Assembly: GCA_036897485.1 (NCBI GenBank) | Contig: JAYMTF010001766.1 | Coordinates: forward strand, 1 to 21,432 | DNA from: Pelargonium nanum | Lineage: Eukaryota; Streptophyta; Magnoliopsida; Geraniales; Geraniaceae | Length of the DNA stretch: 21,432 nt | Direction: 5' to 3' | Part shown: positions 1 through 8,547 of the stretch, piece by piece | How the letters are laid out: every line of letters starts with the position of its first letter | Numbering within the stretch: the first letter of the stretch is position 1 | Notes under the pieces: model-generated | Told to the model about the DNA's origin: nothing | Seen by the model: the letters and a program-made list of their open reading frames with translations, nothing else | Database searches by the model: none | Translations under genes and position numbers: made by a program

Positions 1-1930
1 AAGTGTTTAGGGGGCTATCTGTCACAAAACAAAGTTCAGGGGATGTATCTGTTTTATGTAGATAGTTCATATGTGTTATCTGTAATTAACCCAAGTATAA
101 ATGTTATTGTATAAATTTCAATTATATTGTCTATAATTAACATCCATATTGATAGATAGTCATTTTCGTAATTGGTAGATAGTCATCTTCGGTGTTAAGA
201 AGTACGGTGCATTCATAATATACAATGATGGGCATTCAAAATGACCGATAATGGGCGACATTATTGATTACTTAAAACAGAAAAATGGACACTATTTGGG
301 TGATATGAAAGTGTGATTTCTTTGTAATATTGTTGCCAAAAGAATTTAATGCTAAAGACTTACGGGCAGTGGCGGAGCCACACTATCAGCACTGTGGGCA
401 CTAGTACTGTGACATGACTATCTTTTCCTTTTTTTTAAAGTGCATTTTCTGAGTCGGGAAATTCATAGACTTGAAGTTTTTGAGGTTGAGTGGTTGGTCT
501 TCTCCCCCGCCACCATCGAACCACCGGATTGTTGCCTTCGGACGGATTGTTGCCTCTGGAAAAGTTATGCCAAAATGGGATAACCATCATGGTCGGACAA
601 ATGATTCGTGCGGCTTGACGTGGGTTTCAAAGATTCTAATATTTGTGGACTAAGGTGTCGATTAGTAACCAAATGAACATGGGCGGTTTGCATAGTTTGC
701 ATGGCCTTGGAGCTTGATTTGCTCCCGTTGCTCAATGCACTTTTTTTAAAGTGCATTTTCTGAGTCGGGAAATTCATAACCTTGAAGTTTTTGGCAGGTG
801 ACAAAAACTTTAAGTCTATGATTATTTTGAATCAAAGCTACACCTTCCTTCAAAAAAAAATGTAACTTCACATGTGGAGCTACATTCAACAATTTACTGA
901 GAAGTGAATTAAATTTTACCAATTACTACATATATTTCATATCTAGCAACAACAAAATTTCATGAGATTTAAAACTAAGATCGTAAATATTCAATATACT
1001 CAATAAAACATTAACATAATTGATTTCAAAATTAAAACAGAGAAAGATGATGAGATAAAAATAAGAGAAAGATTGATAGAGATGACTAGGGACAGTACGA
1101 TATAGAAAATTATTTGAAGTTGTAATCTTGTGGTAAATTGAACATTTGTTTGGGGACAAGGGAGTGTACGTATATAGCATAAGGAAACTAAAGGAAAGAT
1201 TTTAGAGCTGGTCCAAATTGTATTGAATTGAACTAAGTAGAGTTGATAGAGAAAATTAATAAAGTATGACTCACGTCGTATTAGCTCGTGTCCAAACCAC
1301 GAGCATGGCTAAGACTCATAATGGCATGAGTCCTAACAACTGTACGTTGGTTATTTGGCCACAAACATATATAGCAAGGACTCACGCGACATTAGTAGGA
1401 GCTTTAGTCCCTGGCGTGAGCTAACTCATCCCCTCTACAATGATACATATTTGTCTTTTTATTGATCCTATTTGACTCATTTGGGGTTTCACTCCTAGTT
1501 TTCTTTGCAAGTTTTGTTGCGCATTGTTTTCAGACTTGTACATAATTTGAATATTTTACACCGACCTGAATCAAGTTTTAAGTTTGATTAGAAGCCAGTT
1601 CAAGTTAGTGACACATGTTTCAACTTGCTATTGGCCAAAAGATAATTCATATTAGTATAAGTGTGTGTATATATTAATGTGAATCACATGTTTAATTATA
1701 CTCGAGACTCAGTCATAGTTAAGCATATTCACTCTTTCTATAGATCTGTTTAGTAAGCATCTTCATATATGTGTGTACATGTATAGAGAGTATAAATTCG
1801 GATAAGAAAAATATAGAAATACATAAAAATTTGAAGGACAAAAATTATTTATAAACTCTAACAGTATTTAGAGCGATATTCATCTAAACCCCATTTCAAA
1901 TATTTTCCAACTAAAATATAAGCCACGTAA
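1..1930. other. Gene-free AT-rich intergenic DNA, probably old transposon debris
   Basis: No reading frame here shows family resemblance or coding character; the short open frames are chance. The stretch holds a 52-bp direct repeat (listed separately), a palindromic motif GTGGCGGAGCCAC near 368-380 of a kind common in plant transposon debris, and a 7-bp perfect stem GCTCGTG/CACGAGC at 1284-1304. The block 1268-1440 repeats 'gactcacg' and 'tgag' words, which may be a worn short repeat. I see no complete element with defined ends. Confidence 0.6.
430..792. repeat. 52-bp direct repeat pair with a hairpin at the second copy
   Basis: A T-run followed by 'aaagtgcattttctgagtc' and on to 'cttgaagttttt' occurs at about 430-481 and again at 741-792, with roughly two mismatches. 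The copies are separated by about 260 bp. At the second copy the sequence 734-757 forms a perfect 10-bp stem (AATGCACTTT / AAAGTGCATT) with a four-T loop. The pair could be the ends of a small degenerate element or a local duplication. No coding role is seen. Confidence 0.75.
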
Positions 1931-1977
1931 TTTTGGCAATGGATAGCGCAAAAATAACGAAATACGACAGTTCCCGG

Positions 1978-2210
1978 TTGACTTCGTTGATGAATAGACA
2001 CTTAAAATGGCATCACCCATGTGTCCCGTGTCCACCCACACCCACGTGGATGATTCGCTCCCATCCCAACGCCACCTGTCGCCTCCGTGTTCCCACCACC
2101 ACCTACACAAATTGCGGCATTCCCTCCCCACCCCCACGTGGCAAACCCACACCATCCCCACGCGTTCTCTCATTTCCCTTTCTCCTTCCCACCTCCAACA
2201 TTTATATAAA
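1978..2210 (+). promoter_or_regulatory. Promoter of the first ERF gene: W-box, two G-boxes, RSRE/CAMTA site, TATA
   Basis: Seen in order: TTGACT (W-box core) at 1978-1983, CACGTG G-boxes at 2043-2048 and 2135-2140, CGCGTT at 2161-2166, and TATATAAA at 2203-2210. The start codon is at 2253, so the 5' leader is short, perhaps 15-25 nt. CGCGTT is the Arabidopsis rapid stress response element and fits the CAMTA-binding consensus vCGCGb. W-boxes bind WRKY factors, and G-boxes bind bHLH and bZIP factors. The C-rich, ACGTG-rich block 2020-2165 contrasts with the AT-rich DNA around it. That these sites are functional is inference. Confidence 0.65.
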
Positions 2211-2252
2211 GATTCTTTATGTACTACTTAATCACTGCAACAACAAATCAAG

Positions 2253-2822
2253 ATGGTGAAGCCAAGTACTAGCAGTTCCTGTTCTAGCGGCAGTAACAAA
2301 TCGGACCGGAGATGCGGCGCGATTAGCGGGCGCTACAAAGGCGTGAGGATGAGGAAGTGGGGAAAGTGGGTGGCCGAAGTCCGGCAACCCAACAGCCGCG
2401 ACAGGATCTGGCTGGGCCCCTACGACAGCCCCGACGAGGCCGCCAGGGCTTACGACGCCGCCGTCTTCTGCCTCCGCGGCCCTTCCGCTCTCCTCAATTT
2501 CCCTCACTCTCCTCCCGATATTCCCTCCGCCACCGACCTCTCTCCCTCTCAGATACAGGAGGCTGCGCTCACACACGCTCGGAGAAACCGTGCCGCTGAT
2601 ATACAACCGGCGGAGGAGGAGGAGAAGCACGGGAAATTGGCGCCGGCGATGGGAGATTATAGCCACGGTGGCGGTTCTAGTGATTTTGGGATTTCAGTGA
2701 GAGAGGCACAGTATAGCTACTCGCCTTCTAGTGGTGGTGCTAGTGCGGAGCATAGAGTGGAAGAGGAAAGTAGAATTACAAGTGGCGTCTACTACCAATT
2801 GCCACATGTTTGGTCTTTCTAA
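2253..2822 (+). CDS. AP2/ERF transcription factor, DREB group II (ERF017/019-like)
   Basis: Intronless 189-residue nuclear transcription factor. One AP2 DNA-binding domain spans about residues 27-84, with the three-strand signatures [14 protein letters not shown] and RIWLG and the helix AARAYDAA. The domain has the DREB-type Val at position 14 of the domain (V40) and Gln at position 19 (Q45) instead of the Glu usual in classical CBF/DREB. After the domain comes [10 protein letters not shown] (97-106), shared with the ERF gene at 4923-5612, then an Ala/Glu-rich linker and a C-terminal end HVWSF resembling the LWNF end of that gene. The first ATG was chosen because it lies 43 nt below a good TATA box. 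The coding region is GC-rich compared with its flanks. An AATAAA lies eight bases past the stop. Group II members in Arabidopsis are quick wound, jasmonate or cold responders; the exact target here is unknown. Confidence 0.92.
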   Translation: MVKPSTSSSCSSGSNKSDRRCGAISGRYKGVRMRKWGKWVAEVRQPNSRDRIWLGPYDSPDEAARAYDAAVFCLRGPSALLNFPHSPPDIPSATDLSPSQIQEAALTHARRNRAADIQPAEEEEKHGKLAPAMGDYSHGGGSSDFGISVREAQYSYSPSSGGASAEHRVEEESRITSGVYYQLPHVWSF

Positions 2823-3094
2823 ACTTAGCAATAAAAAAGTGTATATCATCAGAATTTTCAGTTTTGCTTTCAGCGATGGTTTGCTCGGCGAGGCTCTTTT
2901 ATACATTTTTTTTTTGTAAAACAGAGCAAACGTGTCACATACTCACATTTACTTCTCTGTTATGCTATTACTATAGTAGAAAATTTACTATTATGTTCTG
3001 GACAAAATTACCCTTGTCTCGTTGTGTAATATCTTTTTTTTTTCTTTTTTTTTCAAACTCAAACCTATGGCAATTAACTCTCCCTAAACGTGTA
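2823..3094. other. 3' flank of the first ERF gene
   Basis: AT-rich DNA with T-runs at 2907-2916 and 3034-3053 and an AATAAA at 2830-2835. It probably contains the 3'UTR and polyadenylation region. Open frames on both strands here have no coding features. Confidence 0.5.
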
Positions 3095-3650
3095 CTCACC
3101 ATGCTAAAGGTATGGATAAATTCTGCTAAGGAAGTTCGATTGGCAATTTGTCATTCCCCATAAGCATATCATGCTCTTCCCGAATGTTCGAATGCCATAC
3201 CCCAAAGATCAAATTTTCAAATGATGTTCGATCCCTAAAGCTATGGATCAACTCAAACAACTAAGTTGGGTTGTCATTCCTCAAAGACATGGATCATAAC
3301 TCTCGGCCAAAAGTACAATCTCCATGTCGTTGAAGGAATGGTTCACTTTCCAATGGTCATGCTCCTGAAGAGAGGGATTAATTGCACCAAAAAAGTTTGA
3401 TAGTCATGCCCCAAAGACATGGATATCGCTACCAGGACATTCAACCGCTATGCCTCCAAAGAAATGGATCAACAGTTTGATCGCGCGCCATGCACCCGAA
3501 GGCATGGCCGGTTCAGTAGTCCACAAATGATGTTCAATCGTCATGCTCCTAAAGGTATGGCTCAACCTCACCCATCAAGTTTGATCATCATGTTAACAAA
3601 TGGATGTATCAACTTCACAAACAAAGGTTCAATTGTCATTGCCCAAGAAA
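3095..3650. repeat. Degenerate satellite-like array, about 10-12 units of 36-57 bp
   Basis: A worn unit recurs: TTCRATYGTCATGC, then CYCCAAAGRCATGG, then RTCAAC. Unit starts are visible near 3135, 3187, 3227, 3266, 3352, 3399, 3440, 3476, 3533, 3580 and 3629. The core CATGC-CCCNAAAGG-CATGG is an imperfect palindrome. An 86-codon open frame (3419-3679) reads through it and shows matching peptide repeats such as FNRYASKEMDQ and FNRHAPKGMAQ. That is a by-product of the DNA repeat, not evidence of a gene. Spacing is irregular, so this is old and diverged. Confidence 0.7.
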
Positions 3651-3859
3651 CACACACATATAGAAAAACCTTATCCTAAAAAAGGAAATGAAGAGCCAAA
3701 GCATTTCTTTTAAAAATTGAAGAAGATTCTCTATGGATCTACGTTCAGAAGTCTTTGTCTTTTTTTTTTGCGCGAGTCTAACACCTCAAGTTTCTTTACA
3801 CGACCTTCTATCTCCTCGCCCACACGAGCATCTCATAGCCACCCATAAAATTTGATTGC

Positions 3860-4125
3860 CTAATTTAATTGAATTCCAAACTATCAAAATTGTAATATTT
3901 AAGATTCAAAATAAAAACTTAATAGTATAATCTAAACAAATTTTATTTTATATTATTTTAATTAAAATCAAAGCCCAAAAAAAAAACTTATTTCATTTTT
4001 AATAGTAAATAATATTTTCAAAATAATTATTCGGATACAAATAATATCTAAAATAGTTTAGATAAAATTTGTCAAGAGTTTTCAACTACATGAATATGAA
4101 ATTATTTTTGGAATAAGTATCCAAG
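3860..4125. other. Very AT-rich spacer
   Basis: Low-complexity A/T sequence with repeated ATTATTTT and AATAATAT words. No gene, RNA or defined element is seen. Confidence 0.5.
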
Positions 4126-4139
4126 AGATTCATCATCCG

Positions 4140-4500
4140 TTTGCTCACCTCAACCAGCAAAAGTGGGAGGAGATGCTTCTGGTAATCAACTAGGCGCTTG
4201 ACTAGACCGTAGGACCCATGTAATATTGGTTAGGCTCTGTGTTGGGTACTACAAATTTGGCTTCATTAATGGTAAATGGATGTGTGGGTTGGTTGCTGTA
4301 CCATCACCATTACTTGAGAAGAAGGTTCCAGAAAGATTGTTTTTGATAATGAAAATGCGGTCCGATACAATGAGGGTCTATTGAGAGATATCGAGTGTGA
4401 ACTGTTCATACTTTTCGTGAAGGCTATTGAGATCCTGAGTGTCTGATCAATGGCTCCTCTGACAGTCAATGGACTTCACCAGATTTCAATTCAATGCAGC
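4140..4500 (-). pseudogene. Broken coding remnant, possibly retrotransposon gag-like
   Basis: Reading the minus strand gives protein-like stretches in different frames broken by stops. One is NSLHEKYEQFTLDIS (about 4383-4431), whose 'SL-EKY-F' pattern recalls copia-type gag. Another is HPFTINEAKFVVPNTEPNQ (within 4205-4290), followed by YYMGPTV and a stop. A 67-codon open frame at 4266-4469 is one surviving piece. No poly-A tail or LTR was found beside it. The gag assignment is a guess from two short motifs; it could also be a decayed ordinary gene. Confidence 0.35.
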
Positions 4501-4922
4501 GTGGATTGGTATACCACTCACATAAAGTATATATACCCACAGTTATGGCATTTCCGACAAATAAAGTAACATTTTTCACATTCTCTTTTTATAAAGTAAC
4601 AATTTTTATATTACATAGTTGACGTATGTAGACAACGAAAGGACTGGGACTTTCAACTGTGCGCTGCATGGGTCGGAAAAAATTGGATCAAGTTCGATCC
4701 AACTGTTGTCGGCCAACCCGTGCAGTTAAATTTACTGTCCAAAAAAAATGAAAGTTTAATTAATTAATTGATTGAGAGAATGGCCGTCCAAAAATTGGTC
4801 CATCCATGTCCGCAGGCTGCAGGCAGGCAGATCTAAGTCCGGTTACTAAAACGGATCCGGAACTCCGACCCAAATCAGCTGCTGCTGCTTCTACTATGTG
4901 TTGTGTTTGTTAGCTTAGCTGT
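4501..4922. other. Short gene-free flank with a diverged ATAAAGTAAC tandem pair
   Basis: The word ATAAAGTAACA followed by a T-run occurs at about 4560 and 4591, in two diverged copies of about 31 bp. The rest is probably the 3'UTR of the minus-strand ERF gene (4830-4922, with CTG-rich sequence just outside the stop) plus unique DNA. Nothing else is recognised. Confidence 0.45.
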
Positions 4923-5612
4923 CTAGAAATTCCAGAGAAAAGACTCTTGGGGCAAAACTCCATCCACGTGTTCCACGCCGTAATCAACATCTGAAGGCAG
5001 CTCCGGCGAGTAAAAGTCGCCGAACTCCGGGAAATACCCGTAATCCGTGGCGTAGTTGCCGGAACCCATGGTCGTCAACACGTCGAGGAAGGATCCGCCG
5101 TCCGACATCAGATCACTCTGCTGATCCAAATCCAACTCGAAATCCAACTGTACTGTCCCGTCCGAGATCGCCGAAATCGAAGGAGACTGCGTTAGCGTTT
5201 CCGACATGTAACAATTAACCTCGGATGAGTCCTTACTGATACTCATCGGCTGCTGCTGCTGGTGTTGTTGGGTGTGGCAGTTGGCGAAATTGGCGGCGGC
5301 CTCTTGAATTTCGGAGCGAGAGAGGGACTGGCCCCCGGCAATTTCGGGGGGATTGTCGGGGAAATTGAAGTTAGCGGAGCGGCCGCGGAGGCAGAACATG
5401 GCGGCGTCGAAAGCTCTGGCGGCTTTCTCGGCGGTGTCGTAGGATCCGAGCCAGATCCGCTCCCGGCTGTTGGGTAATCGGATCTCGGAGACGTACTTGC
5501 CCCACTTCCGCTTCCTCACTCCCTTGAACTTGCAGTCTCCGCCGCTCGGCCCGTTGACGGCGCCGGTGGCCTTTTCCTTAATAATACTCTTTATCTGTTG
5601 TTTCGTCACCAT
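4923..5612 (-). CDS. AP2/ERF transcription factor, DREB group II (ERF017/ORA47-like)
   Basis: Intronless 229-residue nuclear transcription factor. The AP2 domain is at about residues 28-85, with [32 protein letters not shown] and the helix [15 protein letters not shown]. Domain position 14 is Val (V41) and position 19 is Leu (L46), the combination I associate with the ORA47/ERF017 branch. Next come [11 protein letters not shown] (97-107), a Gln-rich run (114-121), an acidic Asp/Glu/Tyr-rich segment (about 155-222) typical of plant activation domains, and the end ESFLWNF. The start codon sits about 100 bp below a TATA box, next to a TAG microsatellite. It converges on the paralogous ERF at 2253-2822, about 2.1 kb away. 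In Arabidopsis this branch drives early jasmonate, ABA or wound responses; the role here is by homology only. Confidence 0.94.
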   Translation of the reverse strand: MVTKQQIKSIIKEKATGAVNGPSGGDCKFKGVRKRKWGKYVSEIRLPNSRERIWLGSYDTAEKAARAFDAAMFCLRGRSANFNFPDNPPEIAGGQSLSRSEIQEAAANFANCHTQQHQQQQPMSISKDSSEVNCYMSETLTQSPSISAISDGTVQLDFELDLDQQSDLMSDGGSFLDVLTTMGSGNYATDYGYFPEFGDFYSPELPSDVDYGVEHVDGVLPQESFLWNF

Positions 5613-5613
5613 T

Positions 5614-5628
5614 TAGTAGTAGTAGTAG
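5614..5628. repeat. (TAG)5 microsatellite in the 5' leader of the second ERF gene
   Basis: Five TAG units directly upstream of the minus-strand start codon, read as CTA repeats in the transcript. Length variation here would change the leader but not the protein. Further (TAG/CTA)n runs lie at 6052-6064 and 6228-6242. Confidence 0.85.
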
Positions 5629-5712
5629 AGACTAGAGAGTGTGAATTTCAATTTGTTTGTTGGTTTTTGATGAAATGTTTTGGATGATTTAGTTGATGAG
5701 AATGTTGCGGCG

Positions 5713-5816
5713 ATATATATACGAGTGAGTTGTGCGAAAATGGGAGTCAAAGAGGCGCGTTTTGATCCGGAGAGCCGAAAAGTGGCGAAGAAGCGGACAC
5801 GTAGTCACTCACGCGG
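5713..5816 (-). promoter_or_regulatory. Promoter of the second ERF gene: TATA, W-box, RSRE/CAMTA sites
   Basis: Read on the minus strand toward the gene: CCGCGT (vCGCGb, CAMTA type) at 5811-5816, AACGCG (CGCGTT on the other strand, the rapid stress response element) at 5756-5761, TTGACT (W-box) at 5745-5750, and a TATATATAT box at 5713-5721. A further AACGCG lies at 6375-6380 and an ACGTGGC (ABRE-like) at 6271-6277. The RSRE lies about 35 bp outside the TATA, much as in the other ERF promoter. Function is inferred from known motif roles. Confidence 0.6.
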
Positions 5817-5829
5817 AAGATGGTTCCAA

Positions 5830-6715
5830 GGGGTTATGATATATAGAAGCACATATTCCTCGTGTCTCCTTATTTTATAATTCCAACTCAATAACAAACG
5901 TGAAGGATGTGATTTTTAAACTCAATTCTCGTATTTATTTTCCTAGCTAGTGTACTGCTTTATCTTTATGGCTGATTGAATATCCATTTCTGGTCCACCA
6001 TATCGGCATAGTAAAAAGCGACAAGGCCATAATTCATTATATTGTTTTATATTACTACTACTACACATATAATAACCTAGATTAAATGAACCATGCCTTC
6101 AATATAATCAAATTATTTACAAAATTATAATAAAATAAAATTATTTTTACTTTTTGGTTGTGTTGTGCTTTAGGGGAGGAGGAGGAAAGTCAGGTGAGAA
6201 TTGTACGATAATTACATATCTCCAACGTAGTAGTAGTAGTACTGTTACTGTAGTAGTATTGTGTGTGTATACGTGGCGTCAGCACATATGATACGTAGGT
6301 ACAGAAACATAAATTTGGAATGCCAAATAATCATGATATGATCAGGTGGATGTTGATATGCAAGAGAAGAAGAGAACGCGTAGACGCTGACCAGAAATTA
6401 AAGAGTCAAACTCAAATAATTGGACTCATCTTATAAACACCATTTGTCTGTAAGTGCAATATTCATGCACGATCTCACAACAAGTTACGTCATCTCACTA
6501 GTCACTACTATAAATTGAAGCAAGTACCAACTCCAAACAATCCACATCAAAGGTGGCTGACTGTACAGGTGGCGATAGGATGAGATACGATCAGATAATA
6601 TTTAAATCGGATTTTTTGAATTTTGTCTGTTTTAATCCGATCTAATACAGTAGTTTTTTTCATAAGAAAAATTCAGTTTAATTTAATTGGATCAGATTTG
6701 ATAAAATAATTCTAA
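5830..6715. other. Gene-free AT-rich upstream region with TAG microsatellites
   Basis: No coding frame of interest. It contains (CTA/TAG)n runs at 6052-6064 and 6228-6242, an ABRE-like ACGTGGC at 6271-6277, AACGCG at 6375-6380 and an ACGTCA element near 6487. These may be distal sites for the minus-strand ERF gene. The part after 6570 is repetitive-looking ('aatccgatc', 'gattcgaat' words) and runs into the LINE remnant. Confidence 0.45.
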
Positions 6716-6759
6716 TTGAATTCTAAATGCCTACATATTCGAATACAGATTCGAATTTA

Positions 6760-7031
6760 GATTGTTTCGGCTCTAGTTGGATGGTTAGTCCAATACCTTA
6801 GGTTTGGCAATTTAAGATATTTTAGCTCTTTCTGCTCAGATTGGTAGCGTAGAGTTTTTGTTTGTAATACGGTCTGCGAATCAAGTTGTCCATGCTTTAG
6901 TTAGGTTCTCACTTTCTGTGTCAGGTCTTGAGAGATTGATTGACTTTTGTACCATTCTCGTGATTGGTAAGCTTGTTGTATAAGATCTTTTATAATCTAA
7001 TAAAAGGCGATAATTTCAACAACAAAAAAAG
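6760..7031 (+). mobile_element. 5'-truncated LINE (non-LTR retrotransposon), RNase H tail and 3'UTR
   Basis: An open frame from 6816 to the stop at 6981-6983 (55 codons) reads FLFVIRSANQVVHALVRF and then SVSGLERLIDF. The RSANQ-VHALVR pattern is the C-terminal end of the RNase H domain that closes ORF2 in plant LINEs. It is followed by a short 3'UTR with TATAATCTAATAAAAGGCG and an A-rich tail ending near 7031. Upstream of 6816 the frame is broken (in-frame TAA at 6813-6815), so the copy is truncated and dead. Its exact 5' end is unclear and no target-site duplication was found. Confidence 0.75.
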
Positions 7032-8062
7032 TGTAAAATATGTGGCCTAATTTTTATTTATTTTATGAAAGGACAATACTCACTTTCGTTTGCAATTGTT
7101 GCATTCTCAAGCAAGATCTTGACTAAACTTTAGATCCGTTTACTATCTTGTCAACATTTATTTAGTTCCAATTTCAATATTTGAAAAGTTTGTGGCAATA
7201 AAACAAGACAAGAGCTAGATGAGTACAATGATACTCCAACTTTTCAATATTTGGTTCCAATTTCGAATCACTCATGAACAAAGTGAACATAATCGTGTAG
7301 CATTAAAATTCACATAAATCGGAAAGTAAAATTCCTGCTAACAATGTGTAGCATTATGTATAAATCTAGATATATATTCTAAAATGAATAAACATTGTAT
7401 CAAGATGGATAAATATTGCGATAGAGTTTCATTCCAATTGGTTGGATTGAGTTGTCTCCTTAGCGATTGGTTGAGTTATTTATGATATCATTGTGAATCA
7501 AATTTGATGGAGGTCACGACCATGAAGGCGTCGGTCTAGGCATACACATCGAGTTGGAGAAGAAAATGTGGCGACATATATGGGTATCAATGGATAATTT
7601 TTGAATTTCACGTCAGTGTCACGTCAACAAATTTAACAATAAATTAACTTTAACTAATGTTAGTAACCATCATGCCTCAAAAATTAAAAGTTCAAGAACT
7701 AATATAACTTTTGTGAAATTTAAAATCTAAAATAATGACTTTTGAAAGTTTATAAACGTAAATGACCTTTAACCCCGCTATGAAATTACACACCTTACTA
7801 AATTAAATGAATTATCATGTTAGTGCCGTTACTACCTTAAACATAGAGTTACAGACTTAACAGTATACTACACAAACTTACACTCTAACTTGGATTTACG
7901 CTGTTACACTTGCATTGTTACTCAAGCAACACCCTAACGTCTAACCTAACAATAGACGTGAAACAGAAGTGGCAGTGGCATGGAAAATTTGCAAGTTGAT
8001 TATAGTAATTAACTATTTACTTATGCTCATCATTGATAGAGGCAGTTAAATTGTTGTGCCAC
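7032..8062. other. Gene-free AT-rich DNA
   Basis: No coding frame, RNA gene or defined element is recognised. The segment 7600-7760, with 'cacgtcagtgtcacgtcaac' followed by 'caaaaattaaaagttcaag', resembles the end of an old DNA transposon in word content. No matching inverted terminal repeat could be found by eye. Confidence 0.4.
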
Positions 8063-8221
8063 CTATATAATTGTCTTTTTTTTTTGTAAGAGACGCGACA
8101 GCAGACCTATAAATGCATGTGTTTCTCATCCTCTAATGAGGGCGTCACTCGAATCTGAGACCGAAATCCAAAGCGCATCAACCGTTTGGCCCAACATGCC
8201 TTGGTCTATATAATTGTCTTT
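8063..8221 (-). mobile_element. SINE A: tRNA-derived, poly-A tail, perfect 16-bp TSD
   Basis: The 16-bp sequence CTATATAATTGTCTTT occurs at 8063-8078 and 8206-8221, flanking a 127-bp body (8079-8205). Read on the minus strand, the body has an A-box-like TGGGCCAAACGGT (8181-8193), a B-box-like GATTCGAGT (8147-8155) about 25 nt further on, and a 3' A-tail of 7-10 bases next to the duplication. That is the layout of a pol III tRNA-derived plant SINE. The exact duplication implies a fairly recent insertion. The family name is not known to me. Confidence 0.85.
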
Positions 8222-8372
8222 CACAATTAATAAAAATGTATTGCAGTTTGAATTTTAGATATTTATGTCAACTAAACCATATTTTCTTATATTATTAGTA
8301 TTTTTAATGATTTAATAAATAATTATTGGGTGAACCGCCTATTAACCCCAAAAAAAAAAATAGCCCAAAACT

Positions 8373-8547
8373 TAATTGTGTGCTTTTTTTAAAAAAAAAA
8401 TTGAGATACACGACAGGGGGTAGCTCTCCCCTTTTAACTCAAACTCCACCCCAGCCGACGAAATGAGATTTGAACCCACGACCTCCAAAATAGAGATGTG
8501 TATCTTGACCATTGCGCTACCCCTAAGGGTCATAATTGTGTGCTTTT
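8373..8547 (-). mobile_element. SINE B: second, different tRNA-derived SINE, T-rich tail, perfect 15-bp TSD
   Basis: The 15-bp sequence TAATTGTGTGCTTTT occurs at 8373-8387 and 8533-8547, flanking a 145-bp body (8388-8532). On the minus strand the body starts TGACCCTTAGGGGTAGC, carries an A-box GTAGCGCAATGG (8509-8520) and a B-box GGTTCAAATCT (8466-8476) 33 nt apart, and ends CTCAA plus about ten T. It shares the tRNA-like head plan with SINE A but not its body or tail, so it is another family. The head resembles a tRNA but the acceptor stem does not close, so it is not a tRNA gene. Confidence 0.88.

Noticed and set aside
2232..2666. 144-codon open frame on the minus strand opposite the first ERF gene
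   Set aside because: It is the GC-rich antisense shadow of the AP2 coding region. It has low-complexity composition and no family resemblance.
3095..3650. CRISPR-like array
   Set aside because: The units are diverged and irregularly spaced with no constant repeat and unique spacers, and the genome is a plant.
3419..3679. 86-codon open frame with internal peptide repeats
   Set aside because: The repeats come from a degenerate DNA array. There is no promoter, no conserved domain, and units outside the frame are equally similar.
3760..3850. Third SINE near the T-run at 3760-3769
   Set aside because: The T-run and nearby CG-rich text recall a reversed SINE tail, but no A/B boxes or flanking duplication could be found.
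5680..5880. 66-codon plus-strand open frame in the second ERF promoter
   Set aside because: It overlaps the TATA box and stress elements of the minus-strand gene and has no recognisable features.
8462..8525. tRNA-like sequence on the minus strand with A and B boxes
   Set aside because: The acceptor stem does not pair and the sequence continues into a SINE body with a T-rich tail and perfect flanking duplications. It is the SINE head, not a tRNA gene.
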